From NCBI GenBank assembly GCA_028751875.1, contig CM054157.1, positions 49,093,482 to 49,157,481 of the forward strand: a stretch of DNA of 64,000 nt, written 5' to 3'. Shown in pieces: positions 46,658 to 57,911 of the stretch. The position numbers and the translations under genes are program-made. Under the pieces are notes generated by a model. It was given only the letters and a program-made list of their open reading frames with translations, was not told where the DNA came from and made no database searches. Positions within the stretch are counted from its first letter, which is position 1, and each line of letters starts with the position of its first letter. This DNA comes from Rapana venosa (Eukaryota > Mollusca > Gastropoda > Neogastropoda > Muricidae).

Positions 46658-47065
46658 AGGTTTGTATGGTTCAAGGTTTTTATGTGTGTGTGAGGGGAGG
46701 GGGGGAGCAGTTGGTGTGTCTTTTTTTAAATTTTGTTTTGTCTTCTTTGTTTGTTTCGGTATGGTTTTTCTTTTTTGCTTGTTTGTTTGTATTATGGTAG
46801 ATATATTTTCAAGATTTTTGAATTATTTGAATTGTATGGTTTGATATTGTTCATGATTTTTTGTTTTGTTTTTAATTCCATGCATTCATATATTACTGTC
46901 TTCTCTTGTTTGATTTGTATGGTTTATCATTGATTAGGTTTTTTATTCTATGTCTGCATATATATTATCGTTTTTTTCTCTCTTTTTTTCTTTAGGTAGA
47001 TGGCTTCATGAAAAAAAGCAAATGCACTGCTTATTCATTGTACCATCTGAAAATAAAACTTTGAC

Positions 47066-47068
<3 letters not shown>

Positions 47069-47115
<47 letters not shown>

Positions 47116-47300
47116 CACACACACAAGCTTTCTGTGTACAAACACGGAAATAAATGCTGAACAAGATATGTAGTTTGAAAGGGTTTTTTCCTTTCTTTTT
47201 CCATTGTGACCAAATTATTAATAATGATAATAATAATAACAACAACATATGGTATTGATATAGCGCTGGATCTTGTAAAGGCTGCACACCCGTATTAAAA
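47069..47300 (-). mobile_element. (AC)n and a short L2-like 3' end
   Basis: (AC)n 47069-47125. 47215-47290 holds ATT tail and GATATAGCGCTGGATCTTGT in reverse orientation. Confidence 0.65.
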
Positions 47301-47698
47301 GATCACTCTTTTCCTTTTGTTTTTCTATGTGACTATTATATTCATACCGCACGTACTAAGGCATCCACAGAAATAAAAACCACTTTTTGTGCAAGACTAG
47401 CCTCTGACTCAAAACTCATGTGATTTTGAACACATTTGGTAGGTTTGAAATTTTTTAATTTTTCAGCGAACACTGTACCCCCTCAGTCCTTTGTCGTCCG
47501 CCAGCTTCCTTACCGCAATATGCATGCGCGGGGTCAACGCTGTAGAAACACAAGCAATCCTCATTTGATGATTATTTCCAACTTTCTCGTTACTACCTAG
47601 TATTTCTCTATGTCCTCAATCCCAGAAACAAGTGCACAGTCCATTTTTTCATGCTTTAAAAAAAGCTGAAAATCACCAACATTTTTTTTCCCACTCGC

Positions 47699-47852
47699 AC
47701 TCTATACAAGATACTACGTGATCCCCAAATTAATACCGGTGTGCAGCCAAAGCAACTAAATGGCACTGTGTGTTGACAGGACGAGGAGAGCATCTCTATA
47801 CAAGATACTACATGACCCCCGAATTAATACCGGTGTGCAGCCAAAGCAAGTA
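47699..47852 (+). repeat. 93-bp tandem duplication including a decoy exon 7 acceptor
   Basis: CTCTATACAAGATACTACGT ... CCAAAGCAA is present twice (47699-47758 and 47794-47850); between them CTGTGTGTTGACAG and GACGAGGAGAGCAT copy the true acceptor and exon start at 48405-48432. Confidence 0.85.
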
Positions 47853-47999
47853 AATAATAATAATAATAATAATAAATGGAATTTATATTACGCTATATCT
47901 TGCAGAGACAAATCAAAGCGCTTGCACTCAACTCATTCTTACACAGTCATACAACCAGTAACAACTAATAGTTCCATCAAGTCCAAATGCGCACGCGCG

Positions 48000-48074
<75 letters not shown>

Positions 48075-48405
48075 CACACCACAGAGGTCACACCACCCTG
48101 GCAGGGCAATAGAATCTTGGCCGTCGAAGGCAGGGAAAACTGAGACGAAGCAGGAGAGGAAAATCTTAGGTTTGAAATAAATATGTCTTGAGACTGGATT
48201 TAAAAGTGTCATAAGAAGGCTTTTGGCGGAGAGAGAGAGAGAGGGAGATCATTCCACATCAATGGACCAGAAATTGAGAAAGAGCGAGACGGCCGATGGT
48301 GGATTGGCTGAATCTAGGTATTCGTAAGGACAAGGTATCTGCAGCAGAGCGGAGAGAACGAGAAGGAGTGTACAAGTGAAGACATTCACAGAGGTAGGCG
48401 GGTGC
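47853..48405 (-). mobile_element. L2/CR1-like LINE 3' part, next to CFAP251 exon 7
   Basis: Minus-strand element from its ATT tail (47853-47877) through a (GT)n block (48000-48080) to coding sequence resembling PAYLCECLHLYTPSRSLRSA (48300-48400). Ends about 10 bp from the acceptor. Confidence 0.85.
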
Positions 48406-48418
48406 TGTGTGTTGACAG

Positions 48419-48587
48419 GACGAGGAGAGCATACAGTACTTCACCCCTTCGCTGGCGGACAGCGGCTTTCGCAGACCAGTGGGCGCCTTCACCCAGTCGC
48501 TGTACCAGAACAACACCACCTACGTCCTCACCAGCACCACTGGCGGCTACATTGTCGTCTGGGACAACAACATCAAATTCGCCGTTG
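48419..48587 (+). CDS. CFAP251: CFAP251-like, exon 7
   Basis: Starting after TGTGTTGACAG, this 169-nt exon encodes DEESIQYFTPSLADSGFRRP, then FTQSLYQNNTTYVLTSTTGG and YIVVWDNNIKFAV, and leaves one base before GTATGG. 'F..S.F.......V.tST..G.ivvWD' is a typical blade of this family. An L2-like LINE sits within about 10 bp of the acceptor, and the acceptor plus the first 14 exon bases are duplicated at 47780-47793. Confidence 0.9.
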
Positions 48588-48654
48588 GTATGGGGACGAG
48601 ATTCTAGACTTCAAACCCCTCGCTGTAGCTAAGCGGGTTACCTAGTTTGACTGT

Positions 48655-48990
48655 GCATCCGACTGACACTGTATTATAGCCGAGTGGTTAAGACCGTTCG
48701 ACTTCAGTCCCGTGGGTCCAAGTCCTTCGGATGAGACGATAAACCGAGGCCCCGTGTGCGAACGCACGCAGAACATCTTGCCCACACGTTAAATCCTGTT
48801 CCGCTTTTCGTAAGAGTAGGCCATTGTGTGCCGGTGGGAACGGATGACAGAATTCACAAATCCGCATACACACGGGGACTGGATCTATAAAAAAAAAAAA
48901 AAAAGTACATAAGTGCGTATTCCATTATCCTCGATATAAAAGAAAAAAAAAATTTCAAAAAATGAAGTCGTGGGTTCGAATCTCTGCAGC
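48655..48990 (+). mobile_element. SINE A inserted in a tRNA-Ser/Leu-headed SINE
   Basis: 48670-48718 has a tRNA-like head (ATAGCCGAGTGGTTAAGACC, CGACTTCAGTCCCGTGGGT) whose B box resumes at 48968 (GTCGTGGGTTCGAATCTCTG). SINE A body and tail (48720-48945) lie between. Confidence 0.7.
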
Positions 48991-49144
48991 GGCGTCAGGT
49001 GATTTATAGGTGGGTGGGGGTGGGGTGGTTGTACTATTTCTCAGGTTCAGCTTAAAGTGTGTGCAGACCTGCCAGTGCTTGGCATCCTATCGTGTGTATA
49101 TTAGCATGCAGAGGATTCAAACAGGCACGTCAGGGAAGGTAAAG

Positions 49145-49345
49145 CAGCGATGGGCGCCTCTCTCAAGATGCTGGCCCCTAGAGAGAAGCTGAGGTCTCTG
49201 ACACGTAATCATTGTGTGTGTGTATGTGTGCGTGTTTGTTTGTGTGTATATGTGTGTGTGCGCGCGCGTAATTATGCAAAAACGGACGCATACACACAAA
49301 TCTCACCTTTAGTGATCCGCGGAGCTCTAGCCGAGGAATGAAAAA
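49145..49345 (+). mobile_element. SINE E and SINE B pieces with (GT)n
   Basis: TAAAGCAGCGATGGGCGCCT and GCTGAGGTCTCTGACA belong to SINE E; GGACGCATACACACAAATCT and CGGAGCTCTAGCCGAGGAAT to the SINE B tail. Confidence 0.6.
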
Positions 49346-49439
49346 AATCCCACCCACCCCCCCAAAAAAATAAAACCCATGCATGTGTGTGTGCGCGTAT
49401 GTATAAGGCCTGGACATGTATACATATAACGTGTGTGCT

Positions 49440-49446
49440 TGCGTGC

Positions 49447-49479
<33 letters not shown>

Positions 49480-49712
49480 TGTAATACTTGTGTGTGTGCT
49501 TGTGTCTCCCTGTCTGTCTGTGCGTGCTTATGTGTGTGTCTGTGTGTACGCACATGCGTGCGTGTGCCTGTGTGAACAACGTGTGTGTGTGTATGCGCGC
49601 GCGCCTGCCTGCTGCTGTGTTTTATTTTTTATTATTTTTTTTTTATATTCTTTTATATAGAGGATAATGGAATAAGCACACTGTGTGTGTGTGTGTGTGT
49701 GTGTGTGTGGCA
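49440..49712 (+). repeat. GC/GT microsatellites and SINE A tail before exon 8
   Basis: (GC)n(GT)n 49443-49620; AGAGGATAATGGAATAAGCA (SINE A tail, minus) 49658-49680; (GT)n 49682-49709. Confidence 0.85.
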
Positions 49713-49715
49713 CAG

Positions 49716-49815
49716 CTAACGGTACCGAGGAGGAGAAGCAGACGGCAGACAAGAGGGCGGTCAAGACAGTGCACATCTCCAGCATGGGCATTGGTGCCAT
49801 CACCCTATGGGACCA
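49716..49815 (+). CDS. CFAP251: CFAP251-like, exon 8
   Basis: The acceptor GGCACAG follows about 15 GT units and a SINE A tail. The exon reads ANGTEEEKQTADKRAVKTV, then HISSMGIGAITLWD, and ends with two bases of a codon before GTATGT. 'K.V.i....I..it..d' is the usual linker to the next blade. A very long CT/CCTT-rich stretch follows the donor. Confidence 0.85.
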
Positions 49816-49871
49816 GTATGTATTCCTGACTGCCTGCCTTCCTTCCTGCCTGCCTTCTCTGTCTCTTGTCT

Positions 49872-49907
49872 CTGCTCTCTCTCTCTCTCTCTCTCTCTCA
49901 CTTCCTC

Positions 49908-49957
<50 letters not shown>

Positions 49958-50480
49958 CTCCCTCCTCCTCTCTTCTCTTCTTCTTCCTTCTCTTCTCTTC
50001 TTCCTTCCTTCTCTCTTTCATTCCCTTCTTACTCGTCTCTTCTTCTCTCCTTTTTCATCCTTTCCTTCCTCTCTTTCTTCATTCCTTACCTTTCTTTCCT
50101 TCCTGCTGTCCTTTATTCATTCCTTCCTTCCTTCTTTCTTTCATTCCTTACTTCGTTCTATCTTCCTTCCTTCCTGCCTTCTTTTCTTCTTTCTTTCCTG
50201 CCTTCCTGCCTTTCTTCTTTATTTCCTGCCTTCCTTCTTTTCTTTCTTCCTTCCTTCCTTCTTTTCTTTCTTTCTTTCCTTCCTTCATCCATTCTGTTAT
50301 TCTTGCCTTCTCTCCTTCTTCCTTCCTTTTTTCCTCTTCCTCCCTTTCTTTCTTTCTTTCTTCATTCCTTCCTCCTTTCCTTCCTTCTTTCTTTCATTCC
50401 TTCCTTCCTCACTTCCTTCATCCATTCAGTTATTCCTTCCTTCCTTTCCATCCTTCTTTCCTTCCTCCCTCAGTGCACCC
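49872..50480 (+). repeat. (CT)n followed by CCTT-rich polypyrimidine, 600 bp
   Basis: Almost pure pyrimidine on the plus strand. Long Ser/Phe/Leu-rich frames in it are artefacts. A SINE E fragment follows at 50505-50575. Confidence 0.95.
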
Positions 50481-50647
50481 GCCCCCCTTACACACACACA
50501 TGGGAAGCGGCACCCATCTCCTCTCCTTTGCTGCTTTAAATTCCCTGCCCCTACATAGGGCAGGTACCCATTTACAGTGTGTGTGTGCGCGCGCGTGTGT
50601 GTTTGTGAGTGTGTGTGAACCACGCGCGTGCGCGCACTGAGGGAGAA

Positions 50648-50988
50648 AGGACGGGATAGCCTGGTGGTTAGAGAGATGCGCTCGTGATCTGCTGACCCGG
50701 GTTTGAATCTCGTTCAAGAGAATTTTTCCTCTGGAGTTAACATCAGTGCCGACTCCATTCCGGGTAAAAGTCCTTTGGATGAAACTATAAACCCAGGTCC
50801 CGTTTGCGAACGCACGCAGATTTTGCGCACACGTTAAAACCCGTTCCGCTTTTCGTAAGAGTAGGCCATTGTGTGCTGGTGGGAACGGATGACAAAGTTG
50901 ACAAAACTGCATACACTCGTGGACTGGATGTTTTTAAAAAAGCACATGAGTGCTTATTCCATTATCCTCGAAATAAAAGAATAAACTA

Positions 50989-51049
<61 letters not shown>
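50648..51049 (+). mobile_element. SINE A, full length, then (AC)n
   Basis: GGGATAGCCTGGTGGTTAGA head to CTCGAAATAAAAGAATAAAC tail (50648-50988), followed by (AC)29. Confidence 0.9.
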
Positions 51050-51050
<1 letters not shown>

Positions 51051-51180
51051 ATTACGGGCAGAGGCATTGGTCTCCAAACGCTCTGCCACCAGTAATATCT
51101 CATTTCTTTCTTCGTTCCCTTCGTTCCCCTTTTTTTAACCTTCCTTCATTCCAAATGTTATTTTTGTATTGTATTGTATA

Positions 51181-53433
51181 CAGTCTAGCGTTAACATCGC
51201 ACAGACACGAAGTTTTCCAGGAGCAGACATAGGGAGTGATCATGATCTTGTGATGATGACTTTCCGACTACGTCTAAAGAAAATCCACAAGCGGAACAAC
51301 ATCAGGATCAAATTTGACCTCGACAAGCTGAAGGACCCAGAGGTAGTAGAAATTTTTCAAGCAAGGATAGGTGGACAGTTTGCAGCACTCACTGTGATAG
51401 ACTCAGACATAGATACACTGACGAATAGTTTCAATACAGCAGTGACTGAAACAGCAAGCGAGCTTCTTGGCAAACACCGACCAGTCAAAAAACCATGGGT
51501 CACACCTAACATCCTACAACTATGCGACAAGCGTAGAGAGTTGAAGAAAAAGAAAAATGAAACAAAAGAAAGAGCAGAACAATATAGGGCAGTCAACAAA
51601 AGAATCAGGAAGTCCATGACGGAGGCAAAAGAGAAATGGATCGGTGAACAGTGCCAAGACATTGAAGAGAACATCAAGAAAAACAATAGCAAGAAAGCAT
51701 ATCAGCTGGTGAAAGACCTGACTAGCACAAAACAGGGTAAAGGTTTAACAATCCAAGACAAAAATGGGAAGTGTCTCACTGACGACCAGGATATTCTGAA
51801 CAGATGGACAGAATACTGCTCCGACCTGTATAACTATAGAACCGCAGGTTATCCAGAAGTCCTTAATGTACCCGCAAGCAAAGACACAGACAGTCACCCT
51901 ATCCTCCGAGAAGTGGAAACAGCAGTCAGATCGCTGAAAAAGGGGAAGTCAGCAGGGGCTGACAACATTCCAGCTGAGTTGGTTCAAGCTGGAGGGGAAG
52001 CCATGATCAGCGCCCTACTAAGAATCTGCAACAAGATCTGGCAGACAGGAAAATGGCCAACACCATGGACGCAGTCACTCATCATCACCCTCCCCAAGAA
52101 AGGAAATCTACAACAATGCCATAATTACCGCACAATCAGCCTCATATGCCACCCAAGCAAGGTCATGCTGCAGATAATATTGAATAGACTGAAGCCACAA
52201 GCAGAGACCATCATTGCTGAGGAACAAGCAGGTTTCAGAGCAGGGCGCAGCACAACAGAACAGATATTCAACCTCAGAATACTATGTGAGCGGTACCTTC
52301 AACATCAACAAGACCTTTACCATGTATTTATCGATTTTAAGAAGGCATTTGACAGGGTGTGGCATGCAGCTTTGTGGGCAACCATGAATTTGTACAGCAT
52401 CAATGCAAACCTGATCAGAGTCATCAAACAGCTGTACAGAGAGGCCACCAGTGCAGTGTACTACAACAACAACATTGGAGAATGGTTTCGAACAACAGTT
52501 GGAGTAAGGCAGGGCTATCTACTCTCACCCACTCTTTTCAACATCTTCCTTGAGAGAATCATGGCTGATGCACTGGAACATCATGAAGGATCAGTCAGCA
52601 TTGGTGGCAGAACGATCACAAACCTCCGCTTCGCAGATGACATTGATGGAATAGCAGGATCAGAAAAAGAGCTTGCCAGCCTAACAGAACACCTGAATAA
52701 GGCCTCCAAAACATACGGCATGGAAATCAGTGCAGAGAAGACCAAACTGATGACTAATAACACCAACGGCATTAACACTGATATCAGGGTTAATGACCAG
52801 AAGCTGGAAACAGTTCAAAGCTTCAAGTACCTGGGAGCCATTGTATCCGACCAGGGATCCAAGCCAGAAGTAGTATGCAGGACTGCACAGATAATAACAG
52901 CACTGTCAAAACTAAACACCATCTGGAGAGATAAAATATCTCACTTATCTCCAAGATCAGACTAATGCGCTCCCTTGTCATATCCATATTTCTGTATGCC
53001 TGTGAATCATGGACCCTGACTGCAGATTTGGAGAGAAGAGTACAGGCGGTGGAGATGAGATGCTTTCGGAGACTCCTTGGCATCTCCTACAAAGACCACA
53101 TAAGCAACGAAAGCGTGCATAACATAATCCAGCAAACCATTGGACCCTATGAGAACCTTCTAACGATCGTGAAAAAGCGTAAACTTAAATGGTATGGGCA
53201 TGTCACAAGATCCAAAGGACTTGCAAAGACAGTTTTACAAGGCACTGTCCAAGGAGGAAGAAGAAGAGGCAGACCAAGGAAGAGCTGGGAGGATAACATC
53301 AGCGAATGGACAGGCCTAGAACTCAACAAAACCCTGAGAAAGGCAGAACAGAGAGAGGAATGGAGGGAACTGGTTGTTGAGTCTTTGAGGGTGCCCCCAC
53401 GGTCGTCAGACTACGGGACAGATAGATAGATAG
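51181..53433 (+). mobile_element. RTE-type LINE, 5'-truncated, nearly intact reverse transcriptase
   Basis: An open frame of about 590 codons (to 52965) begins in the end of the AP-endonuclease (GSDHDLVMMTFRLRLKK, with its SDH motif), then linker and reverse transcriptase: LKKGKSAGADNIPAELVQAG, HNYRTISLICHPSKVMLQI, EEQAGFRAGRSTTEQ, VFIDFKKAFDRVWH (motif A), GVRQGYLLSPTLFNIFLE (motif B) and LRFADDIDGIAG (motif C). The frame shifts once at an A run near 52930 and continues to 53429 with LYACESWTLTADLERRVQAV and RRGRPRKSWEDNISEW. Tail (GATA)n. About 8 bp ATTGTATA flank both ends. Confidence 0.9.
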
Positions 53434-53865
53434 ATTGTATACCACTTTAAGTCACAACAAAATTCTCTTCGTGAAATTCGGGCTGCTCTTACCAGGGAGA
53501 ACGCGTCGCCACAAGAGCAGTGCCACCCTTTATTTTTTTCTGTTTCTGACTGCATGTGTATTAGTTCCCCTATCAAAGTGGCTGGTTTTCCACATGTACC
53601 CCTTGGGGGGGGGGTTCTTGAAATAAAATCTTAAATATACAGAATTTTGCTGTAGATTCTTTTACGTGAGCTTAATGCGTGTTGCACGCTGGGCCTCGGT
53701 CTTTCGTCTCATCCGAAAGACTAGCACCCAGACCACCACTCACGGTCTAGTAGATGGGGGGAAAAGCTTCGGGCACAAACGAGGGTCGAACCACCACACA
53801 CTTGCAACCCGGACTTTTTGCTTTATAGGCAGGTGCGTTACCTCTAGACCACTGACCCACCCACC
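53434..53865 (-). mobile_element. SINE C
   Basis: From TTGTATACCACTTTAAGTCA to head GGTGGGTCAGTGGTCTAGAG on the minus strand. The RTE LINE inserted at its 3' edge. Confidence 0.8.
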
Positions 53866-53979
53866 GATTTTCTTTCCTTCCTTCTTTTCTCCCTCACTCA
53901 TTCCTTGTTGTGACGCGCTCCTGGGGCTTAAGTCAGTCATTCATTCTTTCTTTATCCTCGATATAAAAGAATTTTTGTT

Positions 53980-54300
53980 TAAGTCCCAAGGGGTCACCCA
54001 GAATATACATTCTAATTCACGTTATCCTACCTAAGAATCATAGTGAGATTATAAATACATACCGGATGAGAAGTTTGCACGTTTGACTTCAAGTACCCTT
54101 GCCGCATTGGCAGCCATACTCTGACTTCAGAGGATTCTTTTTTCTCTTGTAAAGGATAGTACAGGTTGTTATGCTAAGAGCTTGTCACGGCTGAAAACCA
54201 TCCCGCCATTAAGGCAGCCACACTCAGACTTCAGAAGATTTGTGTTCCTGGGTGGAGGGCGCGGGTTGTTAGGCTAAGAGCTTGACATGGCCAAAGACAG
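53980..54300. mobile_element. Dispersed repeat G fragments
   Basis: GGGGTCACCCAGAATATACA and GGATGAGAAGTTTGCACG recur at 12375-12485, 34035-34140, 59250-59370 and 63860-63960. Class not determined. Confidence 0.5.
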
Positions 54301-54410
54301 TCTCAGTATAACTGTATAAAACGTAGCAACATTCTAATTCGTGCAGATGTCGTCACTTTACTGTCACCAATAACTGACACAGCTTTTAGCATGGGGGGAA
54401 AATAAAGGAT

Positions 54411-54720
54411 GGGGACGGGATAACTCAGAGAATCAGAGCACTTGCTTACCCCAAGCTTTAAGGTTTAAGCAGCACTGAGCGTAGCTAGCAAAGTGGATGG
54501 GTGACCGATTTCCCACCTTAGCTTCAGTACAGTCCCCCAGCTCGCCCAGCTGTAAATGGGTACCTGCCCTTTTTAGGGTCAGGGAAGGTAAAGCAGCGAG
54601 GGGGGGAGGAGATAGGCGCCGCCCTCGATATGCTGGCCCTTAGAGAAGCTGAGGTTTCTGACGCCTCGCTCCCCACCCAGCGACCGCATAGGTTATGGGA
54701 GCACCTTTACCTTGTACCTA
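54411..54720 (+). mobile_element. SINE E, full length
   Basis: Head GGGACGGGATAACTCAGAGA, then GTGGATGGGTGACCGATTTC, GTAAATGGGTACCTGCCC, GGTAAAGCAGCGAGGG and end GACCGCATAGGTTATGGGAG. Ends about 38 bp before the exon 9 acceptor. Confidence 0.75.
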
Positions 54721-54758
54721 AAGTGAAGGATGAAGTTGTGTGTGTGTTGTGTGGGCAG

Positions 54759-54827
54759 ATTCGTGGTTGCGGGCGTCCAAGCAGGGCAGGTGATTTTTCT
54801 CTTCGGCGATTTGACGGTGGCTCACTG
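54759..54827 (+). CDS. CFAP251: CFAP251-like, exon 9 (69 nt)
   Basis: Found by asking for the blade missing between exons 8 and 10. With the two bases from exon 8 it reads QFVVAGVQAGQVIFLFGDLT plus VAH and leaves two bases before GTGAGA. 'vvaG...G.v.fyd..l....' is the expected WD strand pair. Phases (2 in, 2 out) match both neighbours exactly. The acceptor is TGTGTGGGCAG, about 38 bp after a SINE E; the donor opens straight into a minisatellite. Confidence 0.78.
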
Positions 54828-54831
54828 GTGA

Positions 54832-55668
54832 GATCACACACGTTTTGTCTTGTTTTGTTTTGTGTGTGACTTGTTTGTCATACATTCACACACGTTTTGT
54901 CTTGTCTCTGTGTGTGTGACTTGTTTGTCATACATTCACGCGTTTTATCTTGTCTGTGTGTGTGTGTGTGTGACTTGTTTGTCATACATTTACACGTTTT
55001 GTCTTGTCTCTGTGTGTGACTTGTCATACGTTCACACATTTGTCTTGTCTCTGTGTGCGACTTGTTTGCCATACATTCACACACGTTTTGTCTTGTCTCT
55101 GTGTGTGTGACTTGTTTATCTTCCATTCACACGTTTTGTTTTGTCTTGTCTATGTGTGTGTGACTTGTTTGTCATATATTCACAGGTTTTGTCTTGTCTC
55201 TGTTGTGTGTGACTTGTTTGTCATACATTCACATGTTTTGTCTTGTCTCTGTATGTGACTTGTTTGTCATACATTCACACACGTTTTGTCTTGTCTCTGT
55301 ATGTGACTTGTTTGTCATACATTCACACACGTTTTGTCTTGTCTCTGTATGTGACTTGTTTGTCATACATTCACACACGTTTTGTCTTGTCTCTCTGTGT
55401 GTGACTTGTTTGTCATACATTCACACGTTTTGTCTTGACTCTGTGTGTGTGACTTGTTTGTCATACATTCACACACGTTTTGTCTTGTCTGTGTATGTGT
55501 GTGACTTGTTTGTCATACATTCACACACGTTTTGTCTTGTCTGTGTATGTGTGTGACTTGTTTGTCATACATTCACACACGTTTTGTCTTGTCTCTGTGT
55601 GTGACTTGTTTGTCATACATTCACACACGTTTTGTCTTGTCTCTGTGTGTGACTTGTTTGTCATACGC
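54832..55668 (+). repeat. Minisatellite of about 46-52 bp units, about 17 copies
   Basis: Unit: TGTGACTTGTTTGTCATACA, TTCACACACGTTTTGTCTTG, TCTCTGTG. It begins at the exon 9 donor. Long Cys/Ser-rich frames on it are artefacts. Confidence 0.95.
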
Positions 55669-55944
55669 AAACTTTTACACTCATACATTGTCGAACGTAC
55701 ATGTGTGTATGTGAATGCATGTGTGTGTACTTGTAGATGTGTGTGTGTTTACACAAATGTATGTTTTCACACACAGATGAGTCCATAATAATGTGTATAT
55801 ATTCATGTACATATATGTGGGTGGGTATAGATGCACAGTCATGCACACACGCGCGCACGCACGAACACACACACACACACCCTCTCTCTCACTCTCGCGC
55901 ACCATTCGATATCACATCATAGAATATTACATCGAACAGAAAAA

Positions 55945-55949
<5 letters not shown>

Positions 55950-56024
<75 letters not shown>
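55950..56024 (+). repeat. (CT)n
   Basis: About 37 CT units; AC and GC repeats precede at 55845-55880. Confidence 0.95.
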
Positions 56025-56027
<3 letters not shown>

Positions 56028-56581
56028 ACTCTGTACCTCTCCCCCAACCCCCACCCCCATCCCGCAATGTATTGTGTGTGTATGCGCATTTAAAATGTCG
56101 CTCTCTCTGGTTTTAGTCAATAATTCTGAACCGAGACATGCACTCTCCAAACAGTTTCACTGTCCTAGCCTATTGGATTCCTGTGCATCAGAACGCTGCA
56201 CTGTAAAAAAGAAAGATCTGTATTTCACCTAATTAGCGATCAGTTTGCTAATCACAGGAGACAAACAGAAAGAGCAGGACGATGTGTTACAATGTGGTCC
56301 ACACAGCCGCGTTTCGCGATTTTCGGCACGATTTTTCGTGAAGCTGAGAATTACGGGTTAGTGTGTGCGTGTGTGCAAACGAATAGGGTATCATTGCGAG
56401 ATGCGCTGTTAGGTTAAAGCGGATGTCTGTTACGGATTATGTTTTTGACGCATGAAGGTTAGGGTGCGTGTGTTTGTGCCGAGAGGAAAGAAAACATCAA
56501 TTTGAAAGGGGTAGGGGATAATAGGCCCCTGAAATGATCTGAGAATATCTCTGTCTGCCTGCCTGCCTGCCTGTCTGTCTG

Positions 56582-56585
<4 letters not shown>

Positions 56586-56661
<76 letters not shown>

Positions 56662-56680
56662 CACTCCCTCTCTCTCTCTG

Positions 56681-56732
<52 letters not shown>

Positions 56733-56788
56733 TTCTTTCTCTCTCTCACTCCCTCTCTTTCTCTCTCTCCACTCCCTCTCTCTCTCTG

Positions 56789-56868
<80 letters not shown>

Positions 56869-56950
56869 GTGCATGCATACACACGGGGACTGGTTGTAAA
56901 AAAGCACACGAGTGCTTATTCTATTTTCCTCGAAATAAAAGAATAAATAA
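56586..56950 (+). repeat. (CT)n with duplicated CCACTCCCTC block, then SINE A tail
   Basis: CT arrays 56586-56866 with a duplicated segment (CTCTCTCCACTCCCTCTCTC and TCTGCCC(C)ACCTCTC). SINE A tail 56875-56950. Confidence 0.9.
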
Positions 56951-57261
56951 CAGAAACATAAATAAATCTCTCATTCACTCGCTCTCGTCAAAGCATATTA
57001 CTAAAATGACTGACTGGGTGTTTTGAAACAGACACAACATTCACAGGGTTAGTGATACATTTTCTATGAAAAGAAACCTAACGACAGCTGAAAAATGAAA
57101 ATAAGATTTAAGTAAAAAATACATAATTTATAAAACACACATGGTCTAGCAGTTAGAAGAACTGAAAGTTAGACAGGGAGCGGAGATTGTAGCAACAGCA
57201 GAGCAGTTTAAAAAAAAAACTTGGAAGATCTCCACTTTCAACAGCACAGTGTTACTATCTC

Positions 57262-57612
57262 GGGGGACGGGAAAGCCTAGTGGTTAGAACTCTGCACTCG
57301 TGATCTGACGTCCCGGATTCGAGCCACCCCCGAGGCACCCGTTCAAGAGGATTTATTCCTCTGGAGTTAACATCAGTGCCGACTCCACTCTCCCCAAAAG
57401 TCCTCCGGATGAGACAATAAACCCAAGCCTTGTGTGCCAAAGCACGCAGAACATCGTGTGCAGACGTTAGAAACCTGTTCCGTTTTTCGGGAAGAGTAGG
57501 CCATTGCGTGCAGGTGGGAACAGATAACAATTTACAAAACCACATACACACGGGGACTGAATGTAAAAAAGCACATAAGTGCTTATTCCATTATGCTCGA
57601 TATAAAAGAATA
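57262..57612 (+). mobile_element. SINE A, full length
   Basis: GGGAAAGCCTAGTGGTTAGA head, ATTCGAGCC B-box-like site, body and tail TATAAAAGAATAAGAT; short (GACTA)n follows at 57630-57658. Confidence 0.88.
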
Positions 57613-57714
57613 AGATAAAAGAATAAGATAGACTAGACTAGACTAGTCTAGACTAGACTGGAATGCACTGATACCACTCTGTACTACCTTTTCATTTGAT
57701 GTTCTGTGCTACCC

Positions 57715-57900
57715 TACACTACACTACACACTGCTCTGCTCTACTACACTATGTTCTACTCTACTCTACTCTACTCTTCTATACTATACTATACTATACT
57801 ATACTATACTATACTATACTATACTATACTATACTATACCATACTATACCATACTTCTCCACTCTACACTATACTTCTCTACACTACACTACACTATACT
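57715..57900 (+). repeat. (ACTAC)/(ACTAT) pentanucleotide array
   Basis: CTACACTACACTA then (TATAC)n 57778-57858, ending about 12 bp before the exon 10 acceptor. Confidence 0.95.
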
Positions 57901-57911
57901 TGACTTTGCAG

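Noticed and set aside
49685..50640. Long Ser/Phe/Leu frames of 230-284 codons
   Set aside because: Translations of CT/CCTT simple repeats following the exon 8 donor.
54850..55788. Cys-rich repetitive frames resembling a repeat protein
   Set aside because: Frames on a non-multiple-of-three minisatellite with variable unit length; no conserved reading frame and no start context.
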